From Clostridia bacterium (lineage in GTDB: Bacteria > Bacillota > Clostridia > Oscillospirales > QAKW01), in the NCBI GenBank assembly GCA_017464525.1, contig JAFTZM010000002.1, forward strand, positions 1 to 64,000: a DNA stretch of 64,000 bases, given 5' to 3'. A model generated the notes under the pieces. It was given only the letters and a program-made list of their open reading frames with translations. It was not told the origin of the DNA and did not search any database. A program made the position numbers and the translations under genes. Of this stretch, positions 16,101-24,428 are shown one piece after another. Numbering within the stretch: the stretch's first letter is position 1; the number at the start of each line of letters is the position of its first letter.

Positions 16101-16499
16101 TCACACACACGGGAACTTTCCGCCGTGATTTTTAAAGATCTCGTTCAACTTAGTGCGCTCGTTCGAGGTCAGGTTGATGTACTTCCCGGTATTCATATTC
16201 TTCACGATATTGCAATAATCCCGGGCGGGAGCCAGGGTGACACCGCCCACCGTAACGGAGATATCCTCGGAAAAGCTGCAGCTGGGCACCACCGTATAGG
16301 AGCTCTTGCCCAGCATCATGGTGAGGATGGCGGCGCTTTCCTCGGGGGTCAGCTCCTCCCGGATCTCTTTATCCCCATAAACATAGGTGATGGTGGCGGT
16401 CGTTTGGGTGGCTTGCTCCTCCTGCTTCTGCTCCTCCTTTTTGGAGCAGCCGGAAAGCAGCAACAGCATCATTAAAAGAACTGCAATGATCTTTTTCAC
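16101..16499 (-). CDS. Small lipoprotein of unknown function
   Basis: The product starts with GTG at 16499; AAGGAGTG precedes it and overlaps the luxS stop. The 132 residues begin with a lipoprotein signal (IIAVLLMMLLLLSGC, lipobox LSGC), so it should be anchored on the outer face of the membrane. A charged linker (KKEEQKQEEQ) leads into a compact domain with YVYGDKEIREELTPEES and two cysteines (PSCSF, DYCNI). I do not recognise the domain. It sits between luxS and the alanine symporter with gaps of 4 and 16 bp. Confidence 0.75.
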   Translation of the reverse strand: MKKIIAVLLMMLLLLSGCSKKEEQKQEEQATQTTATITYVYGDKEIREELTPEESAAILTMMLGKSSYTVVPSCSFSEDISVTVGGVTLAPARDYCNIVKNMNTGKYINLTSNERTKLNEIFKNHGGKFPCV

Positions 16500-16503
16500 A
16501 GTA

Positions 16504-16965
16504 TCACTCCTTATACTTCAGCATTTCAGGGGTCCAGCCGGCCAGCACCGGGATCATGGCGGCGGCTTCCTTTTTGGCTCCTGCCAGATCGTGCTCTAAA
16601 TAGTTGCCGCACTCGATCTTATTGGTACCGGGGATGGTTCCCTGATATGCCGCAATAAAGGCCATAGACTCCTGCACCAATCGGATGGCCTCCTCATAGG
16701 AGACCTGATCCCGCAACAGCAGGTAAAAGCCGGTGCGGCAACCCATGGGGCCCACATAGAGGATCTGGCCCGCATATTCAGTATTACGGGCATAGGTAGC
16801 AAAAAGATGCTCAAAGGTATGCATGGCACCATTGGAAAGGTAATCCCCGCCGTTAGGCTTCTTCATACGGATATCATAGGTCACCGCATCGCCGTCGATC
16901 CGGGAAAGATACATCCCCGGCTCCAGCACATCGTGGTTGACCGCAAAGCTTGCAATTCTTTTCAT
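16504..16965 (-). CDS. luxS: S-ribosylhomocysteine lyase (AI-2 synthesis)
   Basis: LuxS splits S-ribosylhomocysteine to homocysteine and DPD, the precursor of autoinducer-2, in the activated methyl cycle. The 153-residue length is normal. The metal-binding HTFEHLFAT motif and the VGPMGCRTGFYLL segment with the catalytic cysteine are intact. The start at 16965 follows AAGGAG, which overlaps the end of nagA, and the genes are 2 bp apart. The preceding step (SAH nucleosidase) is not encoded nearby. Confidence 0.97.
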   Translation of the reverse strand: MKRIASFAVNHDVLEPGMYLSRIDGDAVTYDIRMKKPNGGDYLSNGAMHTFEHLFATYARNTEYAGQILYVGPMGCRTGFYLLLRDQVSYEEAIRLVQESMAFIAAYQGTIPGTNKIECGNYLEHDLAGAKKEAAAMIPVLAGWTPEMLKYKE

Positions 16966-16967
16966 GG

Positions 16968-18077
16968 TTACTCCTTCAGGTAAACACATTCGCCGCCCAC
17001 AAAGGTGGCACAGACGTGACATTCCTCATCCATCAGCACAAAATCAGCCAGAGTGCCGGGCAGCAGGGTGCCCATCTCCCCTTCCACCCCTAAAAGACGG
17101 GCGGGGTTTTCGGTGGCCATCTTCACAGCGGCGGGCAGGCCAATATACTGCGCCATATTCCGCACCCCTTCATTGAGTTTGAGGGTAGAACCGGCCAGGG
17201 TGCCGTCCAAAAGCCGGGCCTGGCGGTCCTTTACCTCCACCGGCAGGCCGCCGAGGGTGTACCGACCGTCCGGAAGATCCCCTGCCTCGATGCAATCGGT
17301 GATGAGGCAGAGCCGATCCGGCTTCAGCTGCGCCAGAACAGGGAACAAATGCTGATTTACATGGATGGTATCGGCAATCAATTCAATGTAGGCATCACAT
17401 TCCAAGGCTGCCCCCACCACGCCGGGATCCCGGTGATGCAGAGGAGGCATGGCATTGAAAAAGTGGGTGGTGCTCAGTGCCCCCGCCTGATAGGCGGCGC
17501 TGGCCTGCTCATAGGTGGCGCAGGTATGCCCCACTGAGGGCACAATGCCCATTTCCCGCAGCGCCTTGGCAAATTTCCCCGAAGGATCGGTCTCCGGGGC
17601 GTAGGTCACGATCTTGATCACATCCCGGAAGGGCTCCACCATTTCCAAGGTAGGGGGCAGAATATGATCGCCGTTCTGGGCGCCTTTTTTTGCAGAGTTG
17701 ATAAAGGGCCCCTCCATATGGCAACCCAACACCCGGGCTCCCTTTGCCTCTTTCATGGCAGCACGGATCCGCTCCATGGCGGCCGCAATGGTCTCCCGAT
17801 CCATGGTCATGGTGGTAGGCAGATAGGCCGTAACACCGTTGGCTGGCAACGCCGCAGCGGTATTTGCGGGGGAATGGGTCATGGTATCCTCCCCCCGGTA
17901 GCCGTGGATATGCTGATCGATCAGCCCGGCAGCCAGGTACAGCCCGCCGCCGTCGGTCACCTCCGCATGAACGGGGATCTCGGATGAAACGCCGACGATC
18001 CGATCCTCAAAGAGCAGAACACTCTCCGGCAGGATCTCACCGCCCCGGATAATTTTTACATTTTTGATTGCTTTCAA
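16968..18077 (-). CDS. nagA: N-acetylglucosamine-6-phosphate deacetylase
   Basis: This amidohydrolase converts GlcNAc-6-phosphate to glucosamine-6-phosphate for amino sugar use and wall recycling. The 369 residues show LIDQHIHG (first metal site), GCHMEGPFI, SVGHT, THFFNAMPP, ADTIHV and a catalytic aspartate in ITDCIEAG. The C-terminus (NPARLLG...GTLADFV) is typical. It lies 4 bp after the ECF S-component gene and 2 bp before luxS, so it belongs to the coaX-panT-nagA-luxS transcript. No nagB is adjacent. Confidence 0.95.
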   Translation of the reverse strand: MKAIKNVKIIRGGEILPESVLLFEDRIVGVSSEIPVHAEVTDGGGLYLAAGLIDQHIHGYRGEDTMTHSPANTAAALPANGVTAYLPTTMTMDRETIAAAMERIRAAMKEAKGARVLGCHMEGPFINSAKKGAQNGDHILPPTLEMVEPFRDVIKIVTYAPETDPSGKFAKALREMGIVPSVGHTCATYEQASAAYQAGALSTTHFFNAMPPLHHRDPGVVGAALECDAYIELIADTIHVNQHLFPVLAQLKPDRLCLITDCIEAGDLPDGRYTLGGLPVEVKDRQARLLDGTLAGSTLKLNEGVRNMAQYIGLPAAVKMATENPARLLGVEGEMGTLLPGTLADFVLMDEECHVCATFVGGECVYLKE

Positions 18078-18081
18078 GTTT

Positions 18082-18687
18082 TTATCTCCTTAATTGCTTG
18101 GTCACGACCCCCACCACCATATGCAGGGCGGGAGAAACCAAAAGATTTACCAGAAATTCCACCAAGAAGTTGATCCCCGCGCAGCCGATCACCAGGAAAT
18201 AGATCACAGTGGTACCGTCTGCCACAAAATTAGCGGAAAGGGTATCGCTCATCAGCAGGGCGCAAAGAATAAACAAGCCGGTATTCACCACCGGAGCCGC
18301 TGCAGCCGCCGCAAAACTGGCCACGTACCGATTCTTTTTAGCGATCAGCTGATAGAGCAAGCCGGAAACAAAACCGGCAGCGGCGCCCTTTCCAAGGCAG
18401 GTCAGAGACGTAAGGAAGGGATGATCCTGGAAGAGGATCTGGGTGAAGGCATCCTGACCGAATACACCGGCAAGAAGCACGATCACGCCGAATACCAGGC
18501 CCAGAAATGCGCCTGAGCCGGGGCCTAAAAGCATCCCGCCCAGCGCGATGGGGATCAATACCAGGCTAAAGCTGGTGGGACCCACCCGCACACTGCTGCC
18601 AAATTGCTGCAGCACAATCACCAATGCCAACAAAATTGCCAGCTGAACCAAGCGCAGCGTACGCTGCTTTGTTGTTTTTCTATCCAT
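18082..18687 (-). CDS. ECF transporter S-component, probably for pantothenate
   Basis: The start at 18687 follows AAGGAGG and gives 201 residues with five or six hydrophobic segments. The profile (LVQLAILLALVIVLQQ at the N-terminus, FSLVLIPIALGGMLLGPGSGAFLG) is that of an energy-coupling-factor substrate-binding membrane component. The gene immediately follows type III pantothenate kinase, which makes pantothenate the most likely ligand (PanT-like). This is context inference. The shared EcfA/EcfT module is not in the window. The leader 18696-18750 can fold into nested hairpins reaching the ribosome site. Confidence 0.8.
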   Translation of the reverse strand: MDRKTTKQRTLRLVQLAILLALVIVLQQFGSSVRVGPTSFSLVLIPIALGGMLLGPGSGAFLGLVFGVIVLLAGVFGQDAFTQILFQDHPFLTSLTCLGKGAAAGFVSGLLYQLIAKKNRYVASFAAAAAAPVVNTGLFILCALLMSDTLSANFVADGTTVIYFLVIGCAGINFLVEFLVNLLVSPALHMVVGVVTKQLRR

Positions 18688-18695
18688 CAGAAAAA

Positions 18696-18750
18696 CCTCC
18701 TTCGGGACTTTACCCGATGCTGACGCCCTGCCCTTTGGCAGGTGCATCGC
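18696..18750 (-). promoter_or_regulatory. Structured leader of the ECF S-component gene, candidate cis-regulatory RNA
   Basis: On the minus strand GCATCG/CGATGC (18744-18749 with 18715-18720) encloses a 6-bp hairpin with a 4-base loop (CCTGCC/GGCAGG, 18737-18742 with 18727-18732). A second hairpin, CGGG/CCCG (18713-18716 with 18703-18706), shares two bases with the outer stem and abuts the AAGGAGG site at 18696-18702. The competing stems could gate translation. I cannot match it to a named riboswitch. Confidence 0.35.
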
Positions 18751-18781
18751 AGTTCATATTATTTATGCAAGTGCTAATGCA

Positions 18782-19564
18782 CTAACATACTTTGATCTTG
18801 CGGGTCTTTTCGTAAATGACCCGCAGCCCCTTGAGGGTAAGAAAGGGCTCGCTCTGCATCTTCTCTTGGCAGAGGGGCAGGATCAGGTTGGCAAGACCGC
18901 CGGTGGCCACCGCCTCTGCGCCCGTCATTCCCGGCTCCTGCCGAAATTTCCGGATAAACCCGTCGATAGAAAAGGCATGGCCCATCAGCACTCCGGTGGA
19001 AATACAATCGGCGGTATTTTTGCAGATAGCCTTTTTAGGGCTCTCCAGCGCCACGATGGGCAACTGAGCGGTGGAGGAGCGCAGCCCCTCCAGAGAGGAG
19101 CTGATCCCCGGCAGGATCACCCCGCCGATCAACTCTTTTTGATCGTTGATAGCAAAGACCGTGGTGGCGGTGCCGACATCCACCAGAATGGCAGGAACCC
19201 CCTGCCCTACCGCCGCGGCGGCGTTGGCAATGATATCTGCTCCCACCTCGCCGGGGGCATCGGTACGCACCGAAAAGCCGGTCTTGACCCCGGTGCCCAC
19301 GGTGAGCACCTTGCAGGGATTCAGCTGCTGCAGCGCTTGGGCAAAAATATAGGTCAGGGGCGGCACCACCGAAGCAACAGCGCAATCGGTAAGCTCCTCC
19401 GGCTGCACGTTTTTCATCCGCAGCACCTGCCGGAGGGTATTGGCGTATTCATCGGCAGACCGCTGCTCCCCCGCCGAAAAGCGCAGGGTAAACACCGGCT
19501 CGGCCCCTTCCCGGAACCCGCCGACGGTGATGCTGGAATTTCCGATATCCACAGCCAGCAGCAT
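18782..19564 (-). CDS. coaX: Type III pantothenate kinase
   Basis: CoaX phosphorylates pantothenate, the first step of coenzyme A synthesis. The start at 19564 (MLLAVDIGNSSITVG) follows GGGGAGG and gives 260 residues. The phosphate-binding DIGNSS motif, GADIIANAAAA, the catalytic-site VDVGTATT and the GGVILPG segment are all present. It heads the minus-strand run leading to the ECF S-component gene, so uptake and activation of the vitamin are probably coupled. Confidence 0.95.
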   Translation of the reverse strand: MLLAVDIGNSSITVGGFREGAEPVFTLRFSAGEQRSADEYANTLRQVLRMKNVQPEELTDCAVASVVPPLTYIFAQALQQLNPCKVLTVGTGVKTGFSVRTDAPGEVGADIIANAAAAVGQGVPAILVDVGTATTVFAINDQKELIGGVILPGISSSLEGLRSSTAQLPIVALESPKKAICKNTADCISTGVLMGHAFSIDGFIRKFRQEPGMTGAEAVATGGLANLILPLCQEKMQSEPFLTLKGLRVIYEKTRKIKVC

Positions 19565-19671
19565 GGCATATACCTCCCCATTATCATTTTTCATATTTTA
19601 ACACAATAAAATATAAAAAGCAAGTTGTAATTCCCGGGCAGGTATATTATAATAAGCCCGAGGTGATCAAA

Positions 19672-21180
19672 ATGAACAATTGGAAACAACAGCTTCCCCA
19701 GCCGATCTGGGATGAGCACCCCGAATACAATGATTTTTACATGACCGCGTGGGAGATGGCCCACGACCACATCAAGGACATCCCCGGAATGCCTCAGACC
19801 CCCTACATGGACGAAGCCTTCTGTGACACCCAGATCTGGATCTGGGATACCTGCTTTATGTCCCTTTTCTGCAAGTATGCAAGAGCAGTCTTCCCGGGGG
19901 TAGAGTCCCTCAGGAACTTTTATGAAGTGCTGTACAACGGTAAGAAGCTGGCCACCGTCATCCCCACCGAGCGAGAGCCGGATTGGACTCATAAGCCCAA
20001 GGGTCAGCCGGCGGAAATGGATGTGCACCTTGCCGATAACCCGCCCCTTTTCGCTTGGGCAGAGTATGAAAATGCCCTGATGAAGGGCGACACCTACTAC
20101 CTGAAAAAGCTGCTCTATGAGGAGCAATTCCTGCAAAAGCATTTTGAATGGATCGAGGGTCTTTCGGAGCAGTTGCAATTGCCGGGTGTCCACGCCCGCA
20201 CCTGCCTGATGGCGGAGCAATACGGATACCGCTGGGAGGGCGGCCGCTCGGGAATGGATAACACGCCCCGGGGCCGTGTGGGCGAGCACGCCGTAAAGCA
20301 GCGCCCCAATAACCCGGAGATGCTTTGGGTGGATGCCATCTGCCAGCAGGCGCTCTCCGCCAAAATGATCGCCACCCTCTTCGGGCTGGTGGGCGACCCC
20401 CAAAGCGAAGGGATATGGCAGGAGCGGTTTAACCAAAAGGCGAAGATCATCAACCGGCTTTACTGGGACGAGCAGGATGAATTCTACTACGATATCGACC
20501 GCAACACCCATGCCCACTATAAAATTATGACCATCGCCTCCTATTGGGCGATGACCGCCGGAGTTGCCACCCCCGTGCAGGCGGCGGCTATGGCGAAACG
20601 GCTGGCAGAACCGGAAACGCTGGGCGGCTTTGTACCCTTCCCCTCCCTCGCCCGCAACGACAATGATTACCGCCCCAACGGCGTCTATTGGCGCGGCGGC
20701 GTTTGGCTTCCCACTGCTTATGCCGCTCTGCAGGGGCTGAAGAACTACGGCCTTTTTGCCGAAGCCCGCACCGCCGCCGCCAAACTGCTGGAGCATATGT
20801 ACCGCACCTACACCGATTTTAAGCCCCACACCATCTGGGAATGTTACTCCCCCGAGGGCTACGCCCCCGCTACCAACGAGCACGACAGCGGCGTGGTGCG
20901 GAAGGATTTCTGCGGATGGTCGGCCTTGGGCCCCATTGCGGTGTATATTGAGTTCATTCTGGGCTTCCATACGGTGAACGCCTTCACCAAAACAGTAGAA
21001 TGGGCACTCCCCGACCACCAAGGAAAGCTGGGCATCCGCAACCTGCACTTCGGTGAGATCACCACCGATATCGTGGAGGAAAACGGCATCTGCACCGTTA
21101 CCGCCAACCAAGGCTATACCTTAAAGATCAACGGCAAGGATTATACGATCCTGCCGGGAGAAAACAAATTTAATTTATAA
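19672..21180 (+). CDS. Trehalase/GH63-like (six-hairpin) glycoside hydrolase
   Basis: The ATG at 19672 follows GAGGTGATC and gives 502 residues with no signal peptide. The sequence has the (alpha/alpha)6-barrel hallmarks of GH37/GH63-type inverting enzymes: DTQIWIWDTCFMSLF near the N-terminus, EGGRSGMDNTPRG with a likely catalytic aspartate, NGVYWRGGVWLPTAYAAL and HTIWECYSPEG with a likely catalytic glutamate. Substrate is unknown; relatives act on alpha-glucosides or glucosylglycerate-like compounds. It stands alone, divergent from coaX and convergent with the catabolic operon, and is ended by the hairpin at 21181-21220. Confidence 0.8.
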   Translation: MNNWKQQLPQPIWDEHPEYNDFYMTAWEMAHDHIKDIPGMPQTPYMDEAFCDTQIWIWDTCFMSLFCKYARAVFPGVESLRNFYEVLYNGKKLATVIPTEREPDWTHKPKGQPAEMDVHLADNPPLFAWAEYENALMKGDTYYLKKLLYEEQFLQKHFEWIEGLSEQLQLPGVHARTCLMAEQYGYRWEGGRSGMDNTPRGRVGEHAVKQRPNNPEMLWVDAICQQALSAKMIATLFGLVGDPQSEGIWQERFNQKAKIINRLYWDEQDEFYYDIDRNTHAHYKIMTIASYWAMTAGVATPVQAAAMAKRLAEPETLGGFVPFPSLARNDNDYRPNGVYWRGGVWLPTAYAALQGLKNYGLFAEARTAAAKLLEHMYRTYTDFKPHTIWECYSPEGYAPATNEHDSGVVRKDFCGWSALGPIAVYIEFILGFHTVNAFTKTVEWALPDHQGKLGIRNLHFGEITTDIVEENGICTVTANQGYTLKINGKDYTILPGENKFNL

Positions 21181-21220
21181 TCTAAAAAGATGGGCAGCGT
21201 TCGCTGTCCATCTTTTTAGA
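21181..21220. terminator. Bidirectional terminator
   Basis: A 13-bp perfect outer stem (TCTAAAAAGATGG, 21181-21193, with 21208-21220) continues into a 5-bp inner stem with a GTTC loop. A- and T-runs flank the stem, so it serves both the plus-strand glycosidase and the minus-strand operon ending at 21221. Confidence 0.85.
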
Positions 21221-21997
21221 TTATATTTTTTGCGCTATTTTTCGGGCCGCTTCGGCGGCTTTTTGGATATATTCTTCATCGGAAAGGTGGGCGTAAACCG
21301 GCTTTCCGTCGATGGAGGCAAGCTTGCCCACCTCCAGCATCAGGGTCCCCTGATAGCCGCTCTCTGCCAAAAGATTTGCTACCTCTTCAAAATCGATGTT
21401 TCCATCAAAGGGGAGGAGATGATCGTCGGTATCAACACCGCAACGGTTATCGTGGATATGCAGGGCGGCTAAGCGATGGCCGAACATTTTCATAAAGCCT
21501 ACCCGGCCGGTAACGCCATATTCATGGCCGCAATCCCAGCAAAAGCCGGGGCTTTGATACTTCTCTAAAAAATAGCAGAGATTTTCTTTATACCGCTGGT
21601 TTTCCAGCGCAACGGTCACACCCTTTTGCACCGCATAATCGAAGAGCTCTTTATAGCGGTGCTCGCCCCGCTCATTGATCTGCGGCATGGGTCGGCCGCT
21701 GGAAAGGTGCACCACCGAAACAGGGATGCCATGGACGGCGCATTTATCGATGCTGTCCTTCAGCCGGGCCAGCATTTTTTGGGCTGCTTCTTCCTCCTCC
21801 CCCCACATGGCATTGATGCCGTTATAGGGAGCATGGACTGCTTCCACCTCTACTCCATGAGACCGGTACAGAGCTACCACCGCTCCGAAATCGGGGGTCT
21901 CGGAGGCGATAAAAGTTCGTTTTACACCCAGTTTTTCAAAAATTTCTGCTTGTTTTTCATGAGAAATGCCGTCAAAAATATTAATTCCGATCTCCAT
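21221..21997 (-). CDS. Sugar phosphate isomerase/epimerase (AP endonuclease family 2 TIM barrel)
   Basis: The 258-residue protein is a xylose-isomerase-like TIM barrel. It starts MEIGINIFDGI, has VEAVHAPYNGINAMWG, VSVVHLSSG, VTVALENQRYKENL, CWDCGHEYG and LAALHIHDN, and ends with the conserved metal glutamate in TLMLEVG. Such proteins isomerise or epimerise free or phosphorylated sugars, or keto intermediates, using divalent metal. The start overlaps the stop of the FAD oxidoreductase gene by one base (TAATG). It is the last gene of a five-gene operon, probably acting on a product of the oxidoreductase. Confidence 0.85.
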   Translation of the reverse strand: MEIGINIFDGISHEKQAEIFEKLGVKRTFIASETPDFGAVVALYRSHGVEVEAVHAPYNGINAMWGEEEEAAQKMLARLKDSIDKCAVHGIPVSVVHLSSGRPMPQINERGEHRYKELFDYAVQKGVTVALENQRYKENLCYFLEKYQSPGFCWDCGHEYGVTGRVGFMKMFGHRLAALHIHDNRCGVDTDDHLLPFDGNIDFEEVANLLAESGYQGTLMLEVGKLASIDGKPVYAHLSDEEYIQKAAEAARKIAQKI

Positions 21998-23346
21998 TAC
22001 CGATACTCCTCCAAAAAGACATCCTGAGATTTCAGCGTTGCCCGCAGCGCATCAGTATCCAGCCGGTTCGCCGGCTGACCGGTGGCAACACTTTGAGCCG
22101 CGGCGGTCCCTGCCGCCTGCCCCATGGCCATGGCGATGGGGGTGACCCGCACCGCAGCGCAGGCTTCATGGGTGGCGCTGATGCACCGGCCGGCCACGAT
22201 CAGGTTTTCCGCCTCCCCGGTAACCAGCGAAGCATAGGGCACCGCATACCAGCTGCCGGGCTTTAAATGGCGGTGCTCCATGGCAGCGCCGTCCGGAGAA
22301 TGAATATCAATGGGATAACCGCCCATGGCGATGGCATCGGCGAACATTTTATTTTCCAGCAGATCCTCGGCGGTGAGCTTATAAAGGCCGTTGATCTTGC
22401 GGCTCTCCCGAATGCCGATATTAGGCCCGGTGGAAATGATCCGGCAATCCTCGAAGCCGGGGATATTCTTTTGCATAAAGGCAAGGATCAGCCGTGCCTG
22501 GCGGCGGCCCTCCACCTCGGCCTCGGTGAGATCAAAGGGATCCACCGCCGACCGCTTGATGATGCGGGACATATTGAGGATGATCTCGCCGGGGGTATTG
22601 GTCTCGAAGCACAACACCATATCCCGATCTACATCGAATTCCCCCGCCGCCTTTGCCTTGCGGATGAGGGAATACGCGCCCTGGATGCCAGCGGTGGGCA
22701 ATTGACCCAGCCGATCGAAGGGGATGGTCTCCAGCATATCATTACGGTTACTCTGCACAAAGGCGATCATCCGCTCCCGATCCACGTTGCCCACCTTGAT
22801 ATTCATGGTCATGGGCTGAGCAAGGCCGTCAGCTTCCCTTCCGTAAACAGAGGAGACCCCCGCTGCCGTGGCCAGATCCGCATCGGCGGAGCAATCCAGA
22901 AAGACCTTGGCGGTCACTTCAAAGAACCCGCCCTTAGAATAAAGCCGCGCCTTGGCGATCCTGCCCTTTTCCACCGTGCAGCCGGTAAAGACCGTATGGT
23001 ACAGCAGCTGCACCCCGGCCTCCAGCGCCATAGTCTCCAGCACATATTTCATCCCTTCCGCATCGAAGGGGGTGATACTGCTGGCATAGCCCACAAAATC
23101 CTCCACATGACCGGGGGAAAGGCGAAGGGCCTTCAGCCGCTCCACGATCTCATCGGCGATGCCCCGCACCACCTGCGTCTCCCCCGCATGGAAGGTCATC
23201 TGAGGGCCTACGCCTCCGGCGGTGAGCATCCCGCCCAAGTAGCCGTTTTGCTCCACCAGCAGCGTTTTCGCCCCGTTACGGGCGGCGGCAATGGCCGCAA
23301 CAGCCCCGGCGGGCCCGCCGCCGATGATCACAACATCGTAATTCAT
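21997..23346 (-). CDS. FAD-dependent oxidoreductase (FAD_oxidored type)
   Basis: The start at 23346 (MNYDVVIIGGGPAGAVAA) follows GGAGGAG and gives 449 residues. The Rossmann dinucleotide motif GGGPAG and the VEQNGYLGGMLTAGG segment identify the PF12831-like family. VFLDCSADADLA, GREADG and, near the C-terminus, LIVAGRCISATHEACAAVRVTPIAMAMGQAAG are also typical. No signal peptide is present. Relatives oxidise sugars, inositols or similar alcohols at a ring carbon. It is flanked by the beta-helix protein gene and the TIM-barrel isomerase gene in the same operon. Confidence 0.85.
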   Translation of the reverse strand: MNYDVVIIGGGPAGAVAAIAAARNGAKTLLVEQNGYLGGMLTAGGVGPQMTFHAGETQVVRGIADEIVERLKALRLSPGHVEDFVGYASSITPFDAEGMKYVLETMALEAGVQLLYHTVFTGCTVEKGRIAKARLYSKGGFFEVTAKVFLDCSADADLATAAGVSSVYGREADGLAQPMTMNIKVGNVDRERMIAFVQSNRNDMLETIPFDRLGQLPTAGIQGAYSLIRKAKAAGEFDVDRDMVLCFETNTPGEIILNMSRIIKRSAVDPFDLTEAEVEGRRQARLILAFMQKNIPGFEDCRIISTGPNIGIRESRKINGLYKLTAEDLLENKMFADAIAMGGYPIDIHSPDGAAMEHRHLKPGSWYAVPYASLVTGEAENLIVAGRCISATHEACAAVRVTPIAMAMGQAAGTAAAQSVATGQPANRLDTDALRATLKSQDVFLEEYR

Positions 23347-23350
23347 AGTG

Positions 23351-24424
23351 TTACTCCTCCCGGATCGTGACCGCATTGGTGATGGATACGTTTTGCAGGC
23401 TATCCTCAAATTGGGTACTGACCGCTTCGCAGGCCGGATTCAGGTTGACCACGTTGCTGATCACCGAATCCAGCATATGCCCGTAAACGTGAACGGAGCG
23501 TCTGCCTCTGCAGATCACGTTGGAGACGGTAACATTCCGCAAGCCGTCCGGCAAGGCTTCACCGTATCCTCCGCTGCTGCCCAGATTCACCGTATCACCT
23601 GCGGCATGGCAGTTGGGGGAGGTATTGATGATCCCATCGATGACGACGTTATAGATATGGGTATCCGCCGGCAGGACCCGGATCACGTAGCAAAGATAAG
23701 AATGGGCGATCACGTTGCGGATATCGATCCCGTCCTGATTTTCCATATTCATTTTGATGCCGTCGATCTCCTGATACATAGTGGCATCAAATTCAATCTT
23801 TTCGATACGGCCGTAGGTACAGGCCTCAAAGGAAAGACCCCAGCCGTGGGAGCGCACCACCTTCAGACCCGAAACGGAGAAGTTCTTCACGTTAGCAAAC
23901 AGCACCCCGATCCCCCGCCAATCGCCGTAATGGGATTCTTTGGGATCATTGGCATCGGTGCCGTAGGAATGGTCGTGAACGTCAAAAAAGGTCATCGTTT
24001 CCACGGTTCTCCGCTCGGGCGGGATCCAATCCGCCATCTTACAGAGATCCTCCTTCAGATGGGGGCAGGGTGCATGAAGCAGCTTACCGCCGTCGTCGGT
24101 GGCACGGGGGTGGTCGGCACCCTCCAAAATGCAAAGGCCCTCACCCCGGATATGAATATTCTGCAGCGGCTGAGGGTCTGCGATCCCCAGCCCGCAGTTG
24201 GCCGAACGAAAGAAGTTATCTCGGCAGCGATCGGATAATTTGAGCTTGCAGTTTTGCAAAACCACGGTGGTATCACCGGGCAGTAGGATCGCCCGATCCA
24301 AAAGCCAATGCGCCTTCCCCGGTCGAGGGCCGATGATCACAATGCCGTCAGCCCCTCTGCCGTCTACCGCATTCTGCAGGATATCGCTGTCTGTTTTTCC
24401 ATTAAAATCCGTTGCAAAAACCAT
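23351..24424 (-). CDS. Right-handed beta-helix protein (GH28/pectate-lyase-like fold)
   Basis: The 357-residue product starts MVFATDFNGKTDSDILQNAVD, like the N-terminus of many GH28/pectate lyase superfamily proteins. It continues with repeating short beta-helix rungs (NIHIRGEG, NFSVSGLKVVRS, DIRNVIAHSYLC, NVVIDGIIN, NVTVSNVICRG, NVSITNAVT). There is no signal peptide, which is unusual for this fold, so an intracellular substrate is likely. It is in an operon with an FAD oxidoreductase (4 bp downstream) and a propeller protein (4 bp upstream). Whether it is a hydrolase, lyase or epimerase cannot be told from the motifs seen. Confidence 0.75.
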   Translation of the reverse strand: MVFATDFNGKTDSDILQNAVDGRGADGIVIIGPRPGKAHWLLDRAILLPGDTTVVLQNCKLKLSDRCRDNFFRSANCGLGIADPQPLQNIHIRGEGLCILEGADHPRATDDGGKLLHAPCPHLKEDLCKMADWIPPERRTVETMTFFDVHDHSYGTDANDPKESHYGDWRGIGVLFANVKNFSVSGLKVVRSHGWGLSFEACTYGRIEKIEFDATMYQEIDGIKMNMENQDGIDIRNVIAHSYLCYVIRVLPADTHIYNVVIDGIINTSPNCHAAGDTVNLGSSGGYGEALPDGLRNVTVSNVICRGRRSVHVYGHMLDSVISNVVNLNPACEAVSTQFEDSLQNVSITNAVTIREE

Positions 24425-24428
24425 TGTT

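Noticed and set aside
18765..18785. AGTGC-ATTA-GCACT as a second CIRCE or heat-shock element
   Set aside because: The arms are only 5 bp with a 4-bp spacer and overlap the coaX stop; CIRCE needs 9-bp arms and a 9-bp spacer.
19591..21111. 506-codon open frame on the minus strand opposite the six-hairpin glycosidase gene
   Set aside because: It mirrors the codon structure of the real gene, has a low-complexity translation without family motifs and no ribosome site. The plus-strand frame has clear glycosidase motifs.
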